Of a DNA stretch of 64,000 bases, positions 19,929 to 28,706 are shown piece after piece. The DNA is from Shewanella zhangzhouensis (GTDB taxonomy: Bacteria > Pseudomonadota > Gammaproteobacteria > Enterobacterales > Shewanellaceae). Within the stretch, counting starts at the first letter, position 1, and every line of letters begins with the position of its first letter. Location of the stretch: contig NZ_CP080414.1 in NCBI RefSeq assembly GCF_019457615.1, positions 2,540,501 through 2,604,500 of the forward strand, in the 5' to 3' direction. The position numbers were made by a program, and so were the translations under genes. The notes under the pieces are model-generated. The model made no database searches and had not been told where the DNA came from. It worked only from the letters and a program-made list of their open reading frames with translations.

Positions 19929-20561
19929 ATGTTGCTTGATGCCATCGAAGCCAGAATTATTGGCTGTTTATTGGAAAAAGAAGTTACCACACCGGATCAA
20001 TATCCCCTTTCGCTCAATGCCCTGACTCTGGCTTGCAACCAAAAAAGCAGTCGGGATCCCGTGATGGACCTGTCAGAAACGCAGGTTCAGGCCGGCATTG
20101 ATGAACTCACCAAGAAGAGGCTGGTAAGCGAGCAATCCGGATTTGGCAGCCGAGTCGTCAAATATAAACACAGGTTTTGTAATACTGAGTTTTCAGATCT
20201 TCAGCTTTCCAGCGCACAGGTTGCTGTACTCAGCCTGTTGCTGCTCAGGGGACCGCAGACTCCCGGCGAGCTGAGAACCCGCGCCGGTCGTCAACACGAA
20301 TTCAAAGACATCGGTGAAGTCGACGCGACCCTTACCGCACTGGCGTCACGGGAAACACCGTTAGTGGTACAACTTCCCCGAGAGCCGGGTAAACGGGAGT
20401 CGCGATTCAGTCTCACCATAGTCGAAGCCACAGCAGGCATGACAGCACATACTGTTGCGCCCCAAGTCGACGAGAGGGACGACAGCCGAATTGCAGCCCT
20501 GGAGGAGCGAGTCGCGCAGTTGGAAGCGCGCCTGGATGCACTCTTAACACAAACACACTAA
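19929..20561 (+). CDS. yceH: YceH family (UPF0502/DUF480) protein
   Basis: A 210-residue conserved protein of unknown function. The signature N-terminus is [42 protein letters not shown]. The repeat-like second half begins [25 protein letters not shown], giving two tandem winged-helix domains. Residues about 180-208 are a charged coiled coil ([20 protein letters not shown]). The fold suggests DNA or protein binding, but no target is known. A purine-rich AAAGGAG precedes the ATG by seven bases. The ABC transporter genes follow after 22 bp. Confidence 0.93.
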   Translation: MLLDAIEARIIGCLLEKEVTTPDQYPLSLNALTLACNQKSSRDPVMDLSETQVQAGIDELTKKRLVSEQSGFGSRVVKYKHRFCNTEFSDLQLSSAQVAVLSLLLLRGPQTPGELRTRAGRQHEFKDIGEVDATLTALASRETPLVVQLPREPGKRESRFSLTIVEATAGMTAHTVAPQVDERDDSRIAALEERVAQLEARLDALLTQTH

Positions 20562-20583
20562 TCCGTGACGACAGGACGTTAGC

Positions 20584-21423
20584 ATGTCTCAAGCTCAGCT
20601 CGCCCATCCGGGTCCCATGACCCATGTCTGGTTGATAGCCAGGCAAGAAGTTATCAAAGGTTTCTTTAATCTTCGGGGGCTGATTGCCCTGGTTGCTTAC
20701 TGTCTGGTGTGGGGGCTTATTCTCTACTACCCCATCCGCAGTGCCGCCAAGTATATCGCCGACCCTCACATGCGCCAGACGCTGTCCGAAATGCTCGGTG
20801 TGGTCAGTCCAAAGTATTTGCTCTCCTGGGATGTCCCCGAGCTGTCGTTGTTTTGGGTTATCAGTCTCTACTGGTTCCCGCTGTTTGCCATTTTAAGCAG
20901 TGCGGATCAATTTGCCTCCGATAAGAGTCGCAAGACCTTTCGCTTTTTGGTGCAGCGCACCGGCCGTGAAGCCCTGTTTTTTGGCCGTGTAGTTGGGCAA
21001 TTGTTATTACAAAGTGCCTATATCATCACAGCCGGACTGGCCACCCTGGTGCTGACGCTGTTTCGCGAACCCGACCTTGCCGGTGCGGCGATTGCGGACG
21101 GTATTGTGGTGCTGCTGAACCTGCTGATAGTGATAATGCCCTACATAGCGCTGATGGCCTTGCTTTCGCTATACGCCAACAGCGCCCGCCAGGCGACGCT
21201 ATTTGCCGTGTTGGTGTGGTGCGTTCTGGCTATTGTTTCAGCGCTGGCCGCCTATTACGTACCTTCTCTGCCCAGCCTCGATTGGCTGTTGCCTGGAAGC
21301 CAGATTGAGATGATTGTCGATAACACACCAATGGGTGCCCTGCTCCATGCGCCGCTGCCTTTAGTGCAAACCGCTGTGCTGCTGTTTATTGGCCTGGTAT
21401 ACATGAAAAGGAGCGCACTGTGA
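20584..21423 (+). CDS. ABC-2 type transporter, permease subunit
   Basis: A 279-residue inner-membrane protein with about six predicted helices. Hydrophobic runs include LIALVAYCLVWGLILYYPI, LFWVISLYWFPLFAILSSA and LLQSAYIITAGLATLVLTL. Further runs are VVLLNLLIVIMPYIALMALL, LFAVLVWCVLAIVSALAAYYV and VQTAVLLFIGLVYM. ADQFASDKSRKTFRFLVQRTGR between helices 2 and 3 is the usual coupling region of ABC-2 exporters, including NosY-like permeases. Its stop codon overlaps the GTG start of the ATPase gene by four bases, so the two are translated together. The substrate is unknown. Confidence 0.88.
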   Translation: MSQAQLAHPGPMTHVWLIARQEVIKGFFNLRGLIALVAYCLVWGLILYYPIRSAAKYIADPHMRQTLSEMLGVVSPKYLLSWDVPELSLFWVISLYWFPLFAILSSADQFASDKSRKTFRFLVQRTGREALFFGRVVGQLLLQSAYIITAGLATLVLTLFREPDLAGAAIADGIVVLLNLLIVIMPYIALMALLSLYANSARQATLFAVLVWCVLAIVSALAAYYVPSLPSLDWLLPGSQIEMIVDNTPMGALLHAPLPLVQTAVLLFIGLVYMKRSAL

Positions 21424-22325
21424 GCCTGATAGTTACCCGAAACCTGACCAAACGCTACGGCAGCAAAACTGCGCTGGATGATGTATCGCTGCAAGTAGAA
21501 GCCGGCGCCCCGGTTGCGCTCGTCGGTCCCAATGGCGCAGGTAAAACCACCCTGATGAGCCTGATGTGTGGTTATATCCAACCGGACGGCGGCAGCCTCG
21601 AGATTCTGGGTTATGCTCCCGGAAGCCGCCAATTGTTGGGCAAAGTCTGTGCCCTGCCTCAGGACGCCTTGCTCGATCCCAACTTCAGCGTGGGCGAACA
21701 GCTTGCTTTTTTTGCATCTCTGCAGGGATTCTCAGCCAAAGACGCCCGCCTGGAAGCGGAGCGGGTATTGGAGCTGGTTCAGCTGAAAGACGCAGCCAGG
21801 CACAAGCCCACTGCGCTCAGCCATGGCATGAGCAAGCGCGTTGCCATTGCCCAGGCATTGATAGGCACACCTCAGCTGGTGCTGCTGGATGAACCGACTG
21901 CCGGCCTGGATCCTGCCAATGCCAGGGCCGTGCGGGAGTTGATATCCCATGCCAGCGAACAAACAACCTTCCTGATTTCATCACATAATCTCGAAGAACT
22001 TGAACGTCTGTGTGACTCTGTCCTGTATCTGGATAAAGGGAAACTCAGCCAGTCCCTGTCGATAAAATCTGAGAGTGTTGAGCGCTTTTTGACACTGAGC
22101 CTCCAGGATATCGCCGGAGAAGAGTTCGGTGATAAACTGAGCACACTGCCTGGAGTTCACAGCGTGAAACGTCAACACAATGGGCGAGAGTTTATTATCG
22201 GATTTGAGCCTGCATCGAGGGACTACGGTTTGGAAAAAGCCGCGTTGGAGTTACTTGCCGAAGAAGGCATTCGCTATCGCCAACTGTTGAATGGCAAGAG
22301 TCTGGAAGATAAGCTCTTTTCATGA
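21420..22325 (+). CDS. ABC transporter ATP-binding protein
   Basis: A 301-residue ATPase partner of the permease encoded just upstream. Walker A is GPNGAGKTT, the Q-loop lies in ALPQD, the signature is LSHGMSKR (a departure from LSGGQ usual in this exporter class), and Walker B is LVLLDEP. The D-loop follows in AGLDPANAR and the switch His is in ISSHN. The last 80 residues form an accessory domain. It starts with GTG inside the last codons of the permease gene. The downstream hairpin ends the yceH-permease-ATPase unit. Substrate unknown. Confidence 0.92.
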   Translation: MSLIVTRNLTKRYGSKTALDDVSLQVEAGAPVALVGPNGAGKTTLMSLMCGYIQPDGGSLEILGYAPGSRQLLGKVCALPQDALLDPNFSVGEQLAFFASLQGFSAKDARLEAERVLELVQLKDAARHKPTALSHGMSKRVAIAQALIGTPQLVLLDEPTAGLDPANARAVRELISHASEQTTFLISSHNLEELERLCDSVLYLDKGKLSQSLSIKSESVERFLTLSLQDIAGEEFGDKLSTLPGVHSVKRQHNGREFIIGFEPASRDYGLEKAALELLAEEGIRYRQLLNGKSLEDKLFS

Positions 22326-22346
22326 TGTTTTCCTTAGCCGCATAAT

Positions 22347-22374
22347 AAAAAAGCACCCACAGTGGTGCTTTTTT
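22347..22374 (+). terminator. Intrinsic terminator of the ABC transporter operon
   Basis: AAAAAAGCACC-CACA-GTGGTGCTTTTTT lies 21 bp after the ATPase stop codon, with an excellent stem and T run. Confidence 0.9.
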
Positions 22375-22627
22375 ATACCATTGTTCAATGGCGGTGATAG
22401 TCATCGACAAACGAAAAAGTGTGCATCATAAAGGTGTCACTATCGTTTTGGTTCGTACCCTGTTAAATCGCCTCACATGAACCGCCGTTTAACTGAGTAA
22501 CTGAGTAGCTGTCGACATCCTGAAATTCCGCGAACTATGTCGGTCATCAACACACAGCAGCATAAACGGCGCCCGATTTACGCCTGATCTTTAGGCAGAC
22601 ATCCAGCAAGGTTAAAGTCAATTGTAC

Positions 22628-22652
22628 GCTTTGCTTTGCTTTGCTTTGCTTT
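22628..22652. repeat. Pentanucleotide repeat (GCTTT)5
   Basis: Five perfect head-to-tail copies of GCTTT (AAAGC on the other strand), followed by GTTCGG. A unit of five bases can change copy number by slipped-strand mispairing. It is not inside a gene I accept. Confidence 0.95.
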
Positions 22653-22671
22653 GTTCGGTACGGTTCGACTC

Positions 22672-22691
22672 TGCGCTTCTATGCGCTTCTA
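22672..22691. repeat. 10-bp direct tandem duplication
   Basis: TGCGCTTCTA occurs twice, back to back, 20 bp after the GCTTT repeat. Confidence 0.9.
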
Positions 22692-22829
22692 TTCCCTCTT
22701 TTACCACCGCTAACTGAGTCCCGTTCGTTCCTAAGCTATCAACAAATACTCCCGTTTCGAACGATAGCATGGTGTCCAGAAACTGAATTATGGAATGAAA
22801 AAGATCGGCACTGACAAATTCGAGGCAAC

Positions 22830-22860
22830 AAAAAAGCCGTGGCATCTGCCACGGCTTTTA
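22830..22860 (-). terminator. Intrinsic terminator of the cold-shock gene
   Basis: The stem GCCGTGGC-ATCT-GCCACGGC is flanked by A and T runs, starting 18 bp after the stop codon on the minus strand. Confidence 0.92.
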
Positions 22861-22877
22861 TACATCTCTTGGGAGAA

Positions 22878-23087
22878 TTAACCGATTACGGTTACGTTCT
22901 CAGCCTGAGGACCTTTCTGACCCTGAGTCACGGTGAAAGACACCTTCTGACCTTCGTCCAGAGTCTTGAAACCGTCAGTGTTGATGGCGCGGAAGTGAAC
23001 AAACACATCTGGGCCAGCTTCCTGAGCGATAAAACCAAAGCCTTTATCAGCGTTGAACCACTTAACTACACCAGTCACTTGAGACAT
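22878..23087 (-). CDS. Cold-shock protein (CspA/CspE type)
   Basis: A 69-residue cold-shock domain protein close to the enterobacterial consensus: [30 protein letters not shown] with intact RNP1 (GFGFI) and RNP2 (VFVHF), then [22 protein letters not shown]. It acts as an RNA chaperone that melts secondary structure and may antiterminate. The ATG at 23087 (MSQVTG) has AGGA seven bases upstream; the longer frame from 23120 is discarded. A sigma-70-type promoter about 140 bp upstream and a long untranslated leader point to cspA-like post-transcriptional cold control. Confidence 0.95.
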   Translation of the reverse strand: MSQVTGVVKWFNADKGFGFIAQEAGPDVFVHFRAINTDGFKTLDEGQKVSFTVTQGQKGPQAENVTVIG

Positions 23088-23225
23088 ATTGGTATCCTGT
23101 AACATTAAATATTTAAACAATTGCCGGTTACGGCGGTGGAGCGGGAAAAGCCGGTATTACTTAATGTTTACAGGACAAACTGGTCGTGCGGAACACAAAA
23201 TAAATCCAACCTTCAAGCTTTATCG

Positions 23226-23253
23226 ACTATACTCCATCCTAGACATAAGTCAA
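23226..23253 (-). promoter_or_regulatory. Sigma-70 promoter of the cold-shock gene
   Basis: On the minus strand TTGACT, 16 bases, TATAGT. It predicts transcription from about 23219 and a leader of about 130 nt before the ATG at 23087. Confidence 0.65.
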
Positions 23254-23374
23254 CAAACCTTTGTGTATGTCGTTCTGATTTTTTACTTAAATTTCTGGAA
23301 TTTGGCTTAAGGCCTGTTCAAATAGCGTACAGACAACCTCTCCAGCCCCTGCCAACCCATTCTATTTCCAAGTT

Positions 23375-24214
23375 TTACAGCACCCGGCGCTGTAAATTGA
23401 TCCGAAAATCCAACTCGCAACTGAATGGCTGGCCAGCAAGCTGTCTGCGGGCCTCTGGCGTAAACTTCCAGGCGTAGGGTGTCATCTCAAGAAACGCGAG
23501 TATCAACTCAGGTGTTTCCATATCGAGTTGCCATTGCAAGCGCTCTGTGCTCACCATTTCAAACCCTTCGATTTGCTCTTCGTTATCCTCGTGCAGCCTT
23601 GGGGTGCCATATATGCGCTGCTTAACGGCGAAATGATGTAAGGGGCCGGCAGACACTGTCAGTAAATGGCCACCCGGTTTAACCAGGCGCTTGAGCTCTT
23701 CTGCTTTTGAGGGCGCATAAATTCGTACCACCAAGTCGAAAAACTCACTTTCAAAAGGGGTTTCAAAACTGCTGGCAACGCAAAAATGAATTTGCTGATA
23801 TCGTTTAGCTGCCGCTTTCAGAGCAGCACGGGAAATGTCCAGACCGTAGGTTTGGGGCCAAATGCCCTCATTTGCCAGAGCCTGTTGCAACCTGCGGGTG
23901 TAGTAGCCCTCCCCACATCCAAGATCCAGTATTGTGGCTGGATTTACCGGTAGCCCAAGTACCAATTCCCCCAACCTGTCACTCAACGCTTGATAAGCGC
24001 CCGACTCCAAAAACAAGCGGCGGGCCTGCATCATCTCCTTGTTGTCACCGGGATCCTTTGACTTTTTTTTCTGCACCGGTAACAGATTGACATACCCTTC
24101 TTTTGCCTTATCGAATCTATGACCTGCGGGGCATACCAAACTGGTTGTTTCCGACCGCAAGGACGCTTGACATAAAGGGCAAAGGTAAATCGGCTGAATG
24201 CTCTGGGCCACCAT
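23375..24214 (-). CDS. rlmA: 23S rRNA (guanine-745-N1)-methyltransferase
   Basis: A 279-residue SAM-dependent methyltransferase of the RlmA family, modifying G745 (or G748 in the paralogous group) in domain II of 23S rRNA. The N-terminal zinc finger has C12-P-L-C15 and a second pair C28 and H32. It is followed by FDKAKEGYVNLLPVQKKKSKDPGDN, a strong family signature. The SAM site is ILDLGCGEGYYTRRL, with later LLTVSAGPLHH. It overlaps the stop codon of the gene upstream (TAATG), so translation is probably coupled. Confidence 0.93.
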   Translation of the reverse strand: MVAQSIQPIYLCPLCQASLRSETTSLVCPAGHRFDKAKEGYVNLLPVQKKKSKDPGDNKEMMQARRLFLESGAYQALSDRLGELVLGLPVNPATILDLGCGEGYYTRRLQQALANEGIWPQTYGLDISRAALKAAAKRYQQIHFCVASSFETPFESEFFDLVVRIYAPSKAEELKRLVKPGGHLLTVSAGPLHHFAVKQRIYGTPRLHEDNEEQIEGFEMVSTERLQWQLDMETPELILAFLEMTPYAWKFTPEARRQLAGQPFSCELDFRINLQRRVL

Positions 24215-25101
24215 TAATCTTCCTCTGCGATAGCCAGCACCATGGCGTTAACCTCTGGTGTTGATAAAAGCTCGTAACACTCCAACAGACGTTTAAGTTT
24301 GTCTATATTCTGGCCGTAATCGTTGGCACTGGTACCTATTTTGGGGCGCTCCTGAGACTCCGCGTACTGCCTGAGTAACCATTGGCGACGCTGACTCAGC
24401 ATAGGCTCAATGCGCATCGCTTCGGCTGCAAGGCCAGGATGGCAGTCAATACCAGAGAGGTAAGCGACCAATTCTAGCCTAGCCTGTTCAAGCTCAGTGA
24501 TAAGCAGCGCCAACGCGACACTGCTCGCACCATAGTCGGGCTCCCGGGCGAGAACAGATTTGGCATTTTGCAGTATCAAGGGCTCTTCGCACAGACGTAA
24601 ATCGGTTTCAAGCGCTACTAGATTAAACTCCCCTTCTCCGTCCAGCCGAATTCCCAATAACCCAGACTCGCTTTGTTCTGGGTCCAGGGTGATAAGCAGA
24701 CCACGGCGTAATCTCTCCAACAAGCGCGCCGGGGTACGGGTACTGTTGGCGTACACTCTAAGCCCTTGCCCTTGTCCGCGAAGCAAATGCTCCGGGGCAT
24801 GGCCGCTGGTTACCTGACCCGCAATAGCCCCTTGTCCCTTGTCACCGGCTATTGCTGATCGGCCCTGCACATCACCGTTGAGTACTGGGTGAGAAAACAG
24901 GCTAAAGCCCGGTTGTAACCTCAGCAGGAACTCAGCTCCGGTGCCTGTTCGTGTAACCACCAATTCGATAAGGGGCGCTCGCAGCACCTGCATGAGTACA
25001 AAATCACTCACGTCATCTGTGAGGTTCAGTAAAAAATGTGAAGACGACTGCTCCGGATCGATACTTATGAGTTCGGGCAACCGAAAATATTGATTAAACA
25101 T
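24214..25101 (-). CDS. Protein of unknown function, coupled to rlmA
   Basis: A 295-residue predicted cytosolic protein that I do not recognise. It has no signal peptide or membrane segment. The N-terminal half is mixed alpha/beta (FVLMQVLRAPLIELVVTRTG, then FLLRLQPGFSLFSHPVLNGD). A Gly- and Gln-rich stretch lies at about 88-112. The C-terminal third is helical (SSVALALLITELEQARLELVAYL and DKLKRLLECYELLSTPEV). Base composition does not differ from its neighbours. Its stop codon overlaps the rlmA start (TAATG), which ties the two functionally or at least translationally. It is opposite in direction to sbcB. Confidence 0.8.
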   Translation of the reverse strand: MFNQYFRLPELISIDPEQSSSHFLLNLTDDVSDFVLMQVLRAPLIELVVTRTGTGAEFLLRLQPGFSLFSHPVLNGDVQGRSAIAGDKGQGAIAGQVTSGHAPEHLLRGQGQGLRVYANSTRTPARLLERLRRGLLITLDPEQSESGLLGIRLDGEGEFNLVALETDLRLCEEPLILQNAKSVLAREPDYGASSVALALLITELEQARLELVAYLSGIDCHPGLAAEAMRIEPMLSQRRQWLLRQYAESQERPKIGTSANDYGQNIDKLKRLLECYELLSTPEVNAMVLAIAEED

Positions 25102-25303
25102 GCGTAAATCCTTCCACTGGTGGATTATTTTACCTCCGTATCACATTTATGGTCATCCGCAATTTACGTGAAGGCCCCAACAAATCCCTCTGCCTGGCGT
25201 ATATTTACCCAACAAGACGGTAAGGAAACCGGTAAGAGATGAATATGGCGCTTCAAGTGATAAGATAAGCGCTTATATTGTCACGGACAGAGCTAATTTC
25301 CCG

Positions 25304-26716
25304 ATGGAAAACTATATTCAGCCCACTATTTTTTGGCACGATTATGAAACGTTCGGGGCCAGTCCTGCGAAGGACAGGCCTGCACAATTTGCCGGTGTCA
25401 GAACCGATTTGGACCTGAATATCATCGAGGAGCCTGTTACCTTTTACTGCCGTTTAAGCCCCGATTATTTACCCGCCCCTGAGGCGATCCTCATCACAGG
25501 CATTACTCCACAACTGGCGAATCGTCAGGGCGTGCCTGAAACCGAATTCATGGGCCGCATCCAGGCTATTTTCAGCAGACCCAATACCTGTGTTGCGGGC
25601 TACAACTCGCTGCGCTTCGATGATGAGGTAAGTCGCTACGGCTTTTATCGCAACTTTATTGACCCCTATGCCCGTGAGTGGCAACAGGGCAATTCTCGCT
25701 GGGATATCATCGACCTGGTGCGTGCCTGCTATGCACTGCGCCCGGAAGGCATTAACTGGCCAGAAAAAGAGGACGGCAGCCCGAGCTTTAAGCTAGAGCA
25801 CCTGACAGCGGCCAATGGCCTTGGTCACGACAAGGCCCACGATGCCATGTCCGATGTGTATGCCACTATCGCTCTGGCCCGGCTTATCAAGGAAAAGCAG
25901 CCAAAGCTGTTCGACTATTATTTCCGCTTAAGGCGTAAACAAGCGGTGGCCGAGCAAATCGATGTATTGGCAATGCAACCACTGGTGCACATCAGCTCCA
26001 AAATACCGGCAACCCAGGGCTGTGCAACACTGATAGCGCCGGTAGCGCACCATATGCGCAATAAAAATGCAGTCATTTGCGTCAATCTGGCCATGGACAT
26101 TCAGCCCCTGATTGACCTCGATGTGGATGCACTGAGAACCCGGCTCTATACCAAGCGTGAAGACCTTGCCAGTGATGAGCTACCCGTGCCCGTAAAGCAA
26201 ATTCACCTGAATAAGTGCCCCTTCGTTGCCAACGCCAAAACTCTGGATGACGCCAATGCAGATCGCTTGGGCATTGATAAAGCCTTTGCCCGTGAGCAAT
26301 ATAAAAAACTGAAACAACATCCTGAAATACGCGAAAAACTCACGGCACTGTTTGAAGAAGAATCACAGGGGATGTCCAACGATCCCGATTACTCGCTCTA
26401 CAGTGGTGGTTTTTTCACTCCTGCCGATCGCGCAAAAATGGACATCATACGGAATACGTCACCGGAGCACTTAGCCGCGCTGGAGCTGCAATTTGATGAT
26501 ACTCGTTTGCCAGAGATGCTCTTTCGCTACCGGGCTCGCAACTACCCGCTCACCTTGTCCTATGATGAAAGCCTGCGCTGGCGAGAGTTTTGTCAGGCCC
26601 GCTTGAACGACCCTGACTATGTAATCCGCCTTGAAAACTTGCTGGAAGAAACCGCCAAGGATGAAAAGAAACAAAAGCTCCTCGGCGCTTTATGTCAGTA
26701 CCTGCAGTCGATTTAG
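25304..26716 (+). CDS. sbcB: Exodeoxyribonuclease I
   Basis: A 470-residue 3'-5' exonuclease for single-stranded DNA that works in RecBCD/RecF recombination control and mismatch repair. The DEDDh catalytic motifs are present: FWHDYETFG (D13, E15), GYNSLRFDDEV in ExoII, and HDAMSDVYATIALARL with the catalytic His and last Asp in ExoIII. The middle SH3-like part and C-terminal helical domain (LYSGGFFTPADRAKMD, then FRYRARNYPLTLS) form the SSB-interacting exonuclease I extension. The length matches E. coli ExoI (475). It has its own upstream spacer and appears monocistronic. Confidence 0.96.
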   Translation: MENYIQPTIFWHDYETFGASPAKDRPAQFAGVRTDLDLNIIEEPVTFYCRLSPDYLPAPEAILITGITPQLANRQGVPETEFMGRIQAIFSRPNTCVAGYNSLRFDDEVSRYGFYRNFIDPYAREWQQGNSRWDIIDLVRACYALRPEGINWPEKEDGSPSFKLEHLTAANGLGHDKAHDAMSDVYATIALARLIKEKQPKLFDYYFRLRRKQAVAEQIDVLAMQPLVHISSKIPATQGCATLIAPVAHHMRNKNAVICVNLAMDIQPLIDLDVDALRTRLYTKREDLASDELPVPVKQIHLNKCPFVANAKTLDDANADRLGIDKAFAREQYKKLKQHPEIREKLTALFEEESQGMSNDPDYSLYSGGFFTPADRAKMDIIRNTSPEHLAALELQFDDTRLPEMLFRYRARNYPLTLSYDESLRWREFCQARLNDPDYVIRLENLLEETAKDEKKQKLLGALCQYLQSI

Positions 26717-26813
26717 CAGAAAACCCGCATAAAATGGGATTAGACTCCCATTATCTGTGTAACAGAATAACTAAACTGCAAGTCAATAAAATTAACAGTG
26801 AAGGAAAACGGCC

Positions 26814-27704
26814 ATGCAAGACAGATTTGTCCGCCGGATAAACGAGCTGCCAAAAGCATTGGCAGATGAACTGCTTCCCATGCTGGGTGAGCAATTTTGC
26901 GGTCATTTGGATGCACAGCAGGTAAAGCAGCTCTGCTCTGTTTCCAAAATGGACAGCCACGAACTGGGATTGGCTCTGCTGCCCATCGCAGCAGCACTGG
27001 CTAAGCCTCCAGTAAGTAATTTTTATGTGGGCGCCATCGCCGTGGGCAGCGGCGGCGACTTCTACATGGGAGCCAACCTCGAGCTTCAGGGTGAAGCGCT
27101 GTTTCACTCGGTACACGCCGAGCAAAGTGCCATCAGCCACGCCTGGCTTAGCGGTGAAACCCACATCAGCGATATCATAGTTAACGCCAGCCCCTGCGGA
27201 CATTGCCGCCAGTTTATGAACGAGCTGGTTCAGGGTCAGGCTATTCGCATTCACCTGCCGGGGCAGGACACGGCACCACTGAGCCACTATCTGCCCTATG
27301 CCTTCGGTCCTGCCGATTTAAATGTTACAGCGCCGCTGCTATCGAAGCAGCAAACGGAACTGGTACTGGAGAGTGATGATCCCTTGCTGATTGAAGCACT
27401 CGATCACGCCGGTTTATCGTACGCCCCATACAGCCAGTGCCACGCAGCGGTAGTGCTGGAAACAGAAGACGGCGCCAGCTTCTGTGGTCGCTACGCCGAA
27501 AACGCCGCCTTTAATCCGTCGATGTTGCCAATGCAAATGGCATTGTCGGCGCTTGTCAGACACAACCGCAGCTTCAGCGACATCAAACGTGCGGTGTTGC
27601 TTGAGTCGTCACAGGGCAAAATCTCTCTAGTGGGGGCCACCATGGACGCCCTCCATGCCGTTGCCGTGGTAGAGCTTGAGCATCTGGTGGTAGACCCGGT
27701 GTAA
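26814..27704 (+). CDS. cdd: Cytidine deaminase
   Basis: A 296-residue enzyme of the long, dimeric E. coli type, deaminating cytidine and deoxycytidine to uridine forms in pyrimidine salvage. The zinc and catalytic site is VHAEQSAI (His ligand and Glu general acid), with [13 protein letters not shown] supplying two Cys ligands. The second, degenerate deaminase half (from about residue 185) lacks these motifs, as in E. coli. The ATG follows GAAGGAAAACGGCC. The stop codon is followed by a strong terminator, so it is a single-gene unit. Confidence 0.96.
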   Translation: MQDRFVRRINELPKALADELLPMLGEQFCGHLDAQQVKQLCSVSKMDSHELGLALLPIAAALAKPPVSNFYVGAIAVGSGGDFYMGANLELQGEALFHSVHAEQSAISHAWLSGETHISDIIVNASPCGHCRQFMNELVQGQAIRIHLPGQDTAPLSHYLPYAFGPADLNVTAPLLSKQQTELVLESDDPLLIEALDHAGLSYAPYSQCHAAVVLETEDGASFCGRYAENAAFNPSMLPMQMALSALVRHNRSFSDIKRAVLLESSQGKISLVGATMDALHAVAVVELEHLVVDPV

Positions 27705-27723
27705 ACCCGATCCAAATGTCGTA

Positions 27724-27750
27724 AAAAAGCCCGCGTAATGCGGGCTTTTT
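27724..27750 (+). terminator. Intrinsic terminator of cdd
   Basis: AAAAAGCCCGC-GTAAT-GCGGGCTTTTT lies 19 bp past the cdd stop codon, with T runs on both strands. It may also serve the convergent dehydrogenase gene. Confidence 0.9.
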
Positions 27751-27806
27751 ATTTTATCGGGAAATACTCTGCCACCGAACTGACTGACGATGGCTTTAAC
27801 CTGCAA

Positions 27807-28682
27807 TCACTTTCGGCTTTTTTCGAGGCGGGCCATCAGGCTTGAAGTATCCCAGCGGTTACCCCCCATGCCCTGCACTTCGGAGTAAAACTGATCCACC
27901 AGGGCCGTGAGCGGCAGGTGCGAGCCGTTGCGGCGGGCTTCTTCCAGGGCGATGCCCAAGTCTTTGCGCATCCAATCGATGGCGAATCCGAAGTTGTACT
28001 CACCGGCCCACATGGATTTGTAGCGGTTTTCCATCTGCCAGCTTTGAGCCGCGCCTTTGCTGATGACTTCCACTACTTTTTCGCCATCAAGGCCTGCACT
28101 GCGGGCAAAATGCAGTGCTTCGGCAAGGCCCTGAACCACACCTGCGATACAAATTTGGTTCACCATCTTGGTGAGCTGACCGGCACCGGTTTCGCCCAAA
28201 CGCTCGGCGCAGCGGGCATAGCTCATGATGACGTCTTTAACCTGATTAAACACGGCTTCATCGCCGCCTGCCATCACGGTAAGTACGCCATTTTCGGCGC
28301 CGGCCTGACCGCCGGACACGGGTGCATCGATAAAACCCAAACCTTGAGCAGTCAGCGCTGTGCCAATCTCGCGGGCGATGTCGGCAGAAGCCGTAGTGTG
28401 GTCAACCAGCACTGCACCAGGCTTAAGGCCATAAATAACCCCCTCTTCGCCAAGCACAACCTGGTGCAGGTCTTTATCGTTGCCGACACAGGTAAAAACG
28501 ATGTCCTGATTTTCAGCCGCAAGCTTTGGTGTCAGCGCCATGGCACCACCAAACTGCTTAACCCAGGCTTCTGCCTTGGCGGTGGTGCGGTTATACACAG
28601 TCACCTGGTGACCGGCCTTAACCAAATGTCCGGCCATGGGATATCCCATCACCCCCAGTCCGAGAAATGCCACTTTTGCCAT
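27807..28682 (-). CDS. Beta-hydroxyacid dehydrogenase (3-hydroxyisobutyrate dehydrogenase family)
   Basis: A 291-residue NAD(P)-dependent oxidoreductase. The Rossmann N-terminus is VAFLGLGVMGYPMAGHLVKAG. The substrate-binding motif is FIDAPVSGGQAGAENGVLTVMAGG. The catalytic Lys lies in GAGQLTKMVNQICIAG, and the cofactor-side NFGFAIDWMRKDLGIALEEA is typical of the family. NRTTAKAE after the second strand favours NADP over NAD. The exact substrate (hydroxyisobutyrate, tartronate semialdehyde or other) cannot be decided. It follows the FGGY kinase gene by 24 bp, which hints at a shared sugar-acid or polyol route, but this is inference. Confidence 0.9.
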   Translation of the reverse strand: MAKVAFLGLGVMGYPMAGHLVKAGHQVTVYNRTTAKAEAWVKQFGGAMALTPKLAAENQDIVFTCVGNDKDLHQVVLGEEGVIYGLKPGAVLVDHTTASADIAREIGTALTAQGLGFIDAPVSGGQAGAENGVLTVMAGGDEAVFNQVKDVIMSYARCAERLGETGAGQLTKMVNQICIAGVVQGLAEALHFARSAGLDGEKVVEVISKGAAQSWQMENRYKSMWAGEYNFGFAIDWMRKDLGIALEEARRNGSHLPLTALVDQFYSEVQGMGGNRWDTSSLMARLEKSRK

Positions 28683-28706
28683 TGTTATTCCTTTCGTGTC
28701 TCGCGA

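Larger units (their letters stand above)
22375..22829. other. Intergenic region between convergent ABC-ATPase and cold-shock genes
   Basis: About 455 bp with no supportable gene. It contains two simple repeats described separately. The minus-strand frame 22618-22845 starts inside the cold-shock gene terminator and is not credible as a gene. Confidence 0.5.

Noticed and set aside
22618..22845. 75-codon minus-strand frame ending in the GCTTT repeat
   Set aside because: It begins inside the terminator of the cold-shock gene and its end is simply translated repeat (SKAKQSKA).
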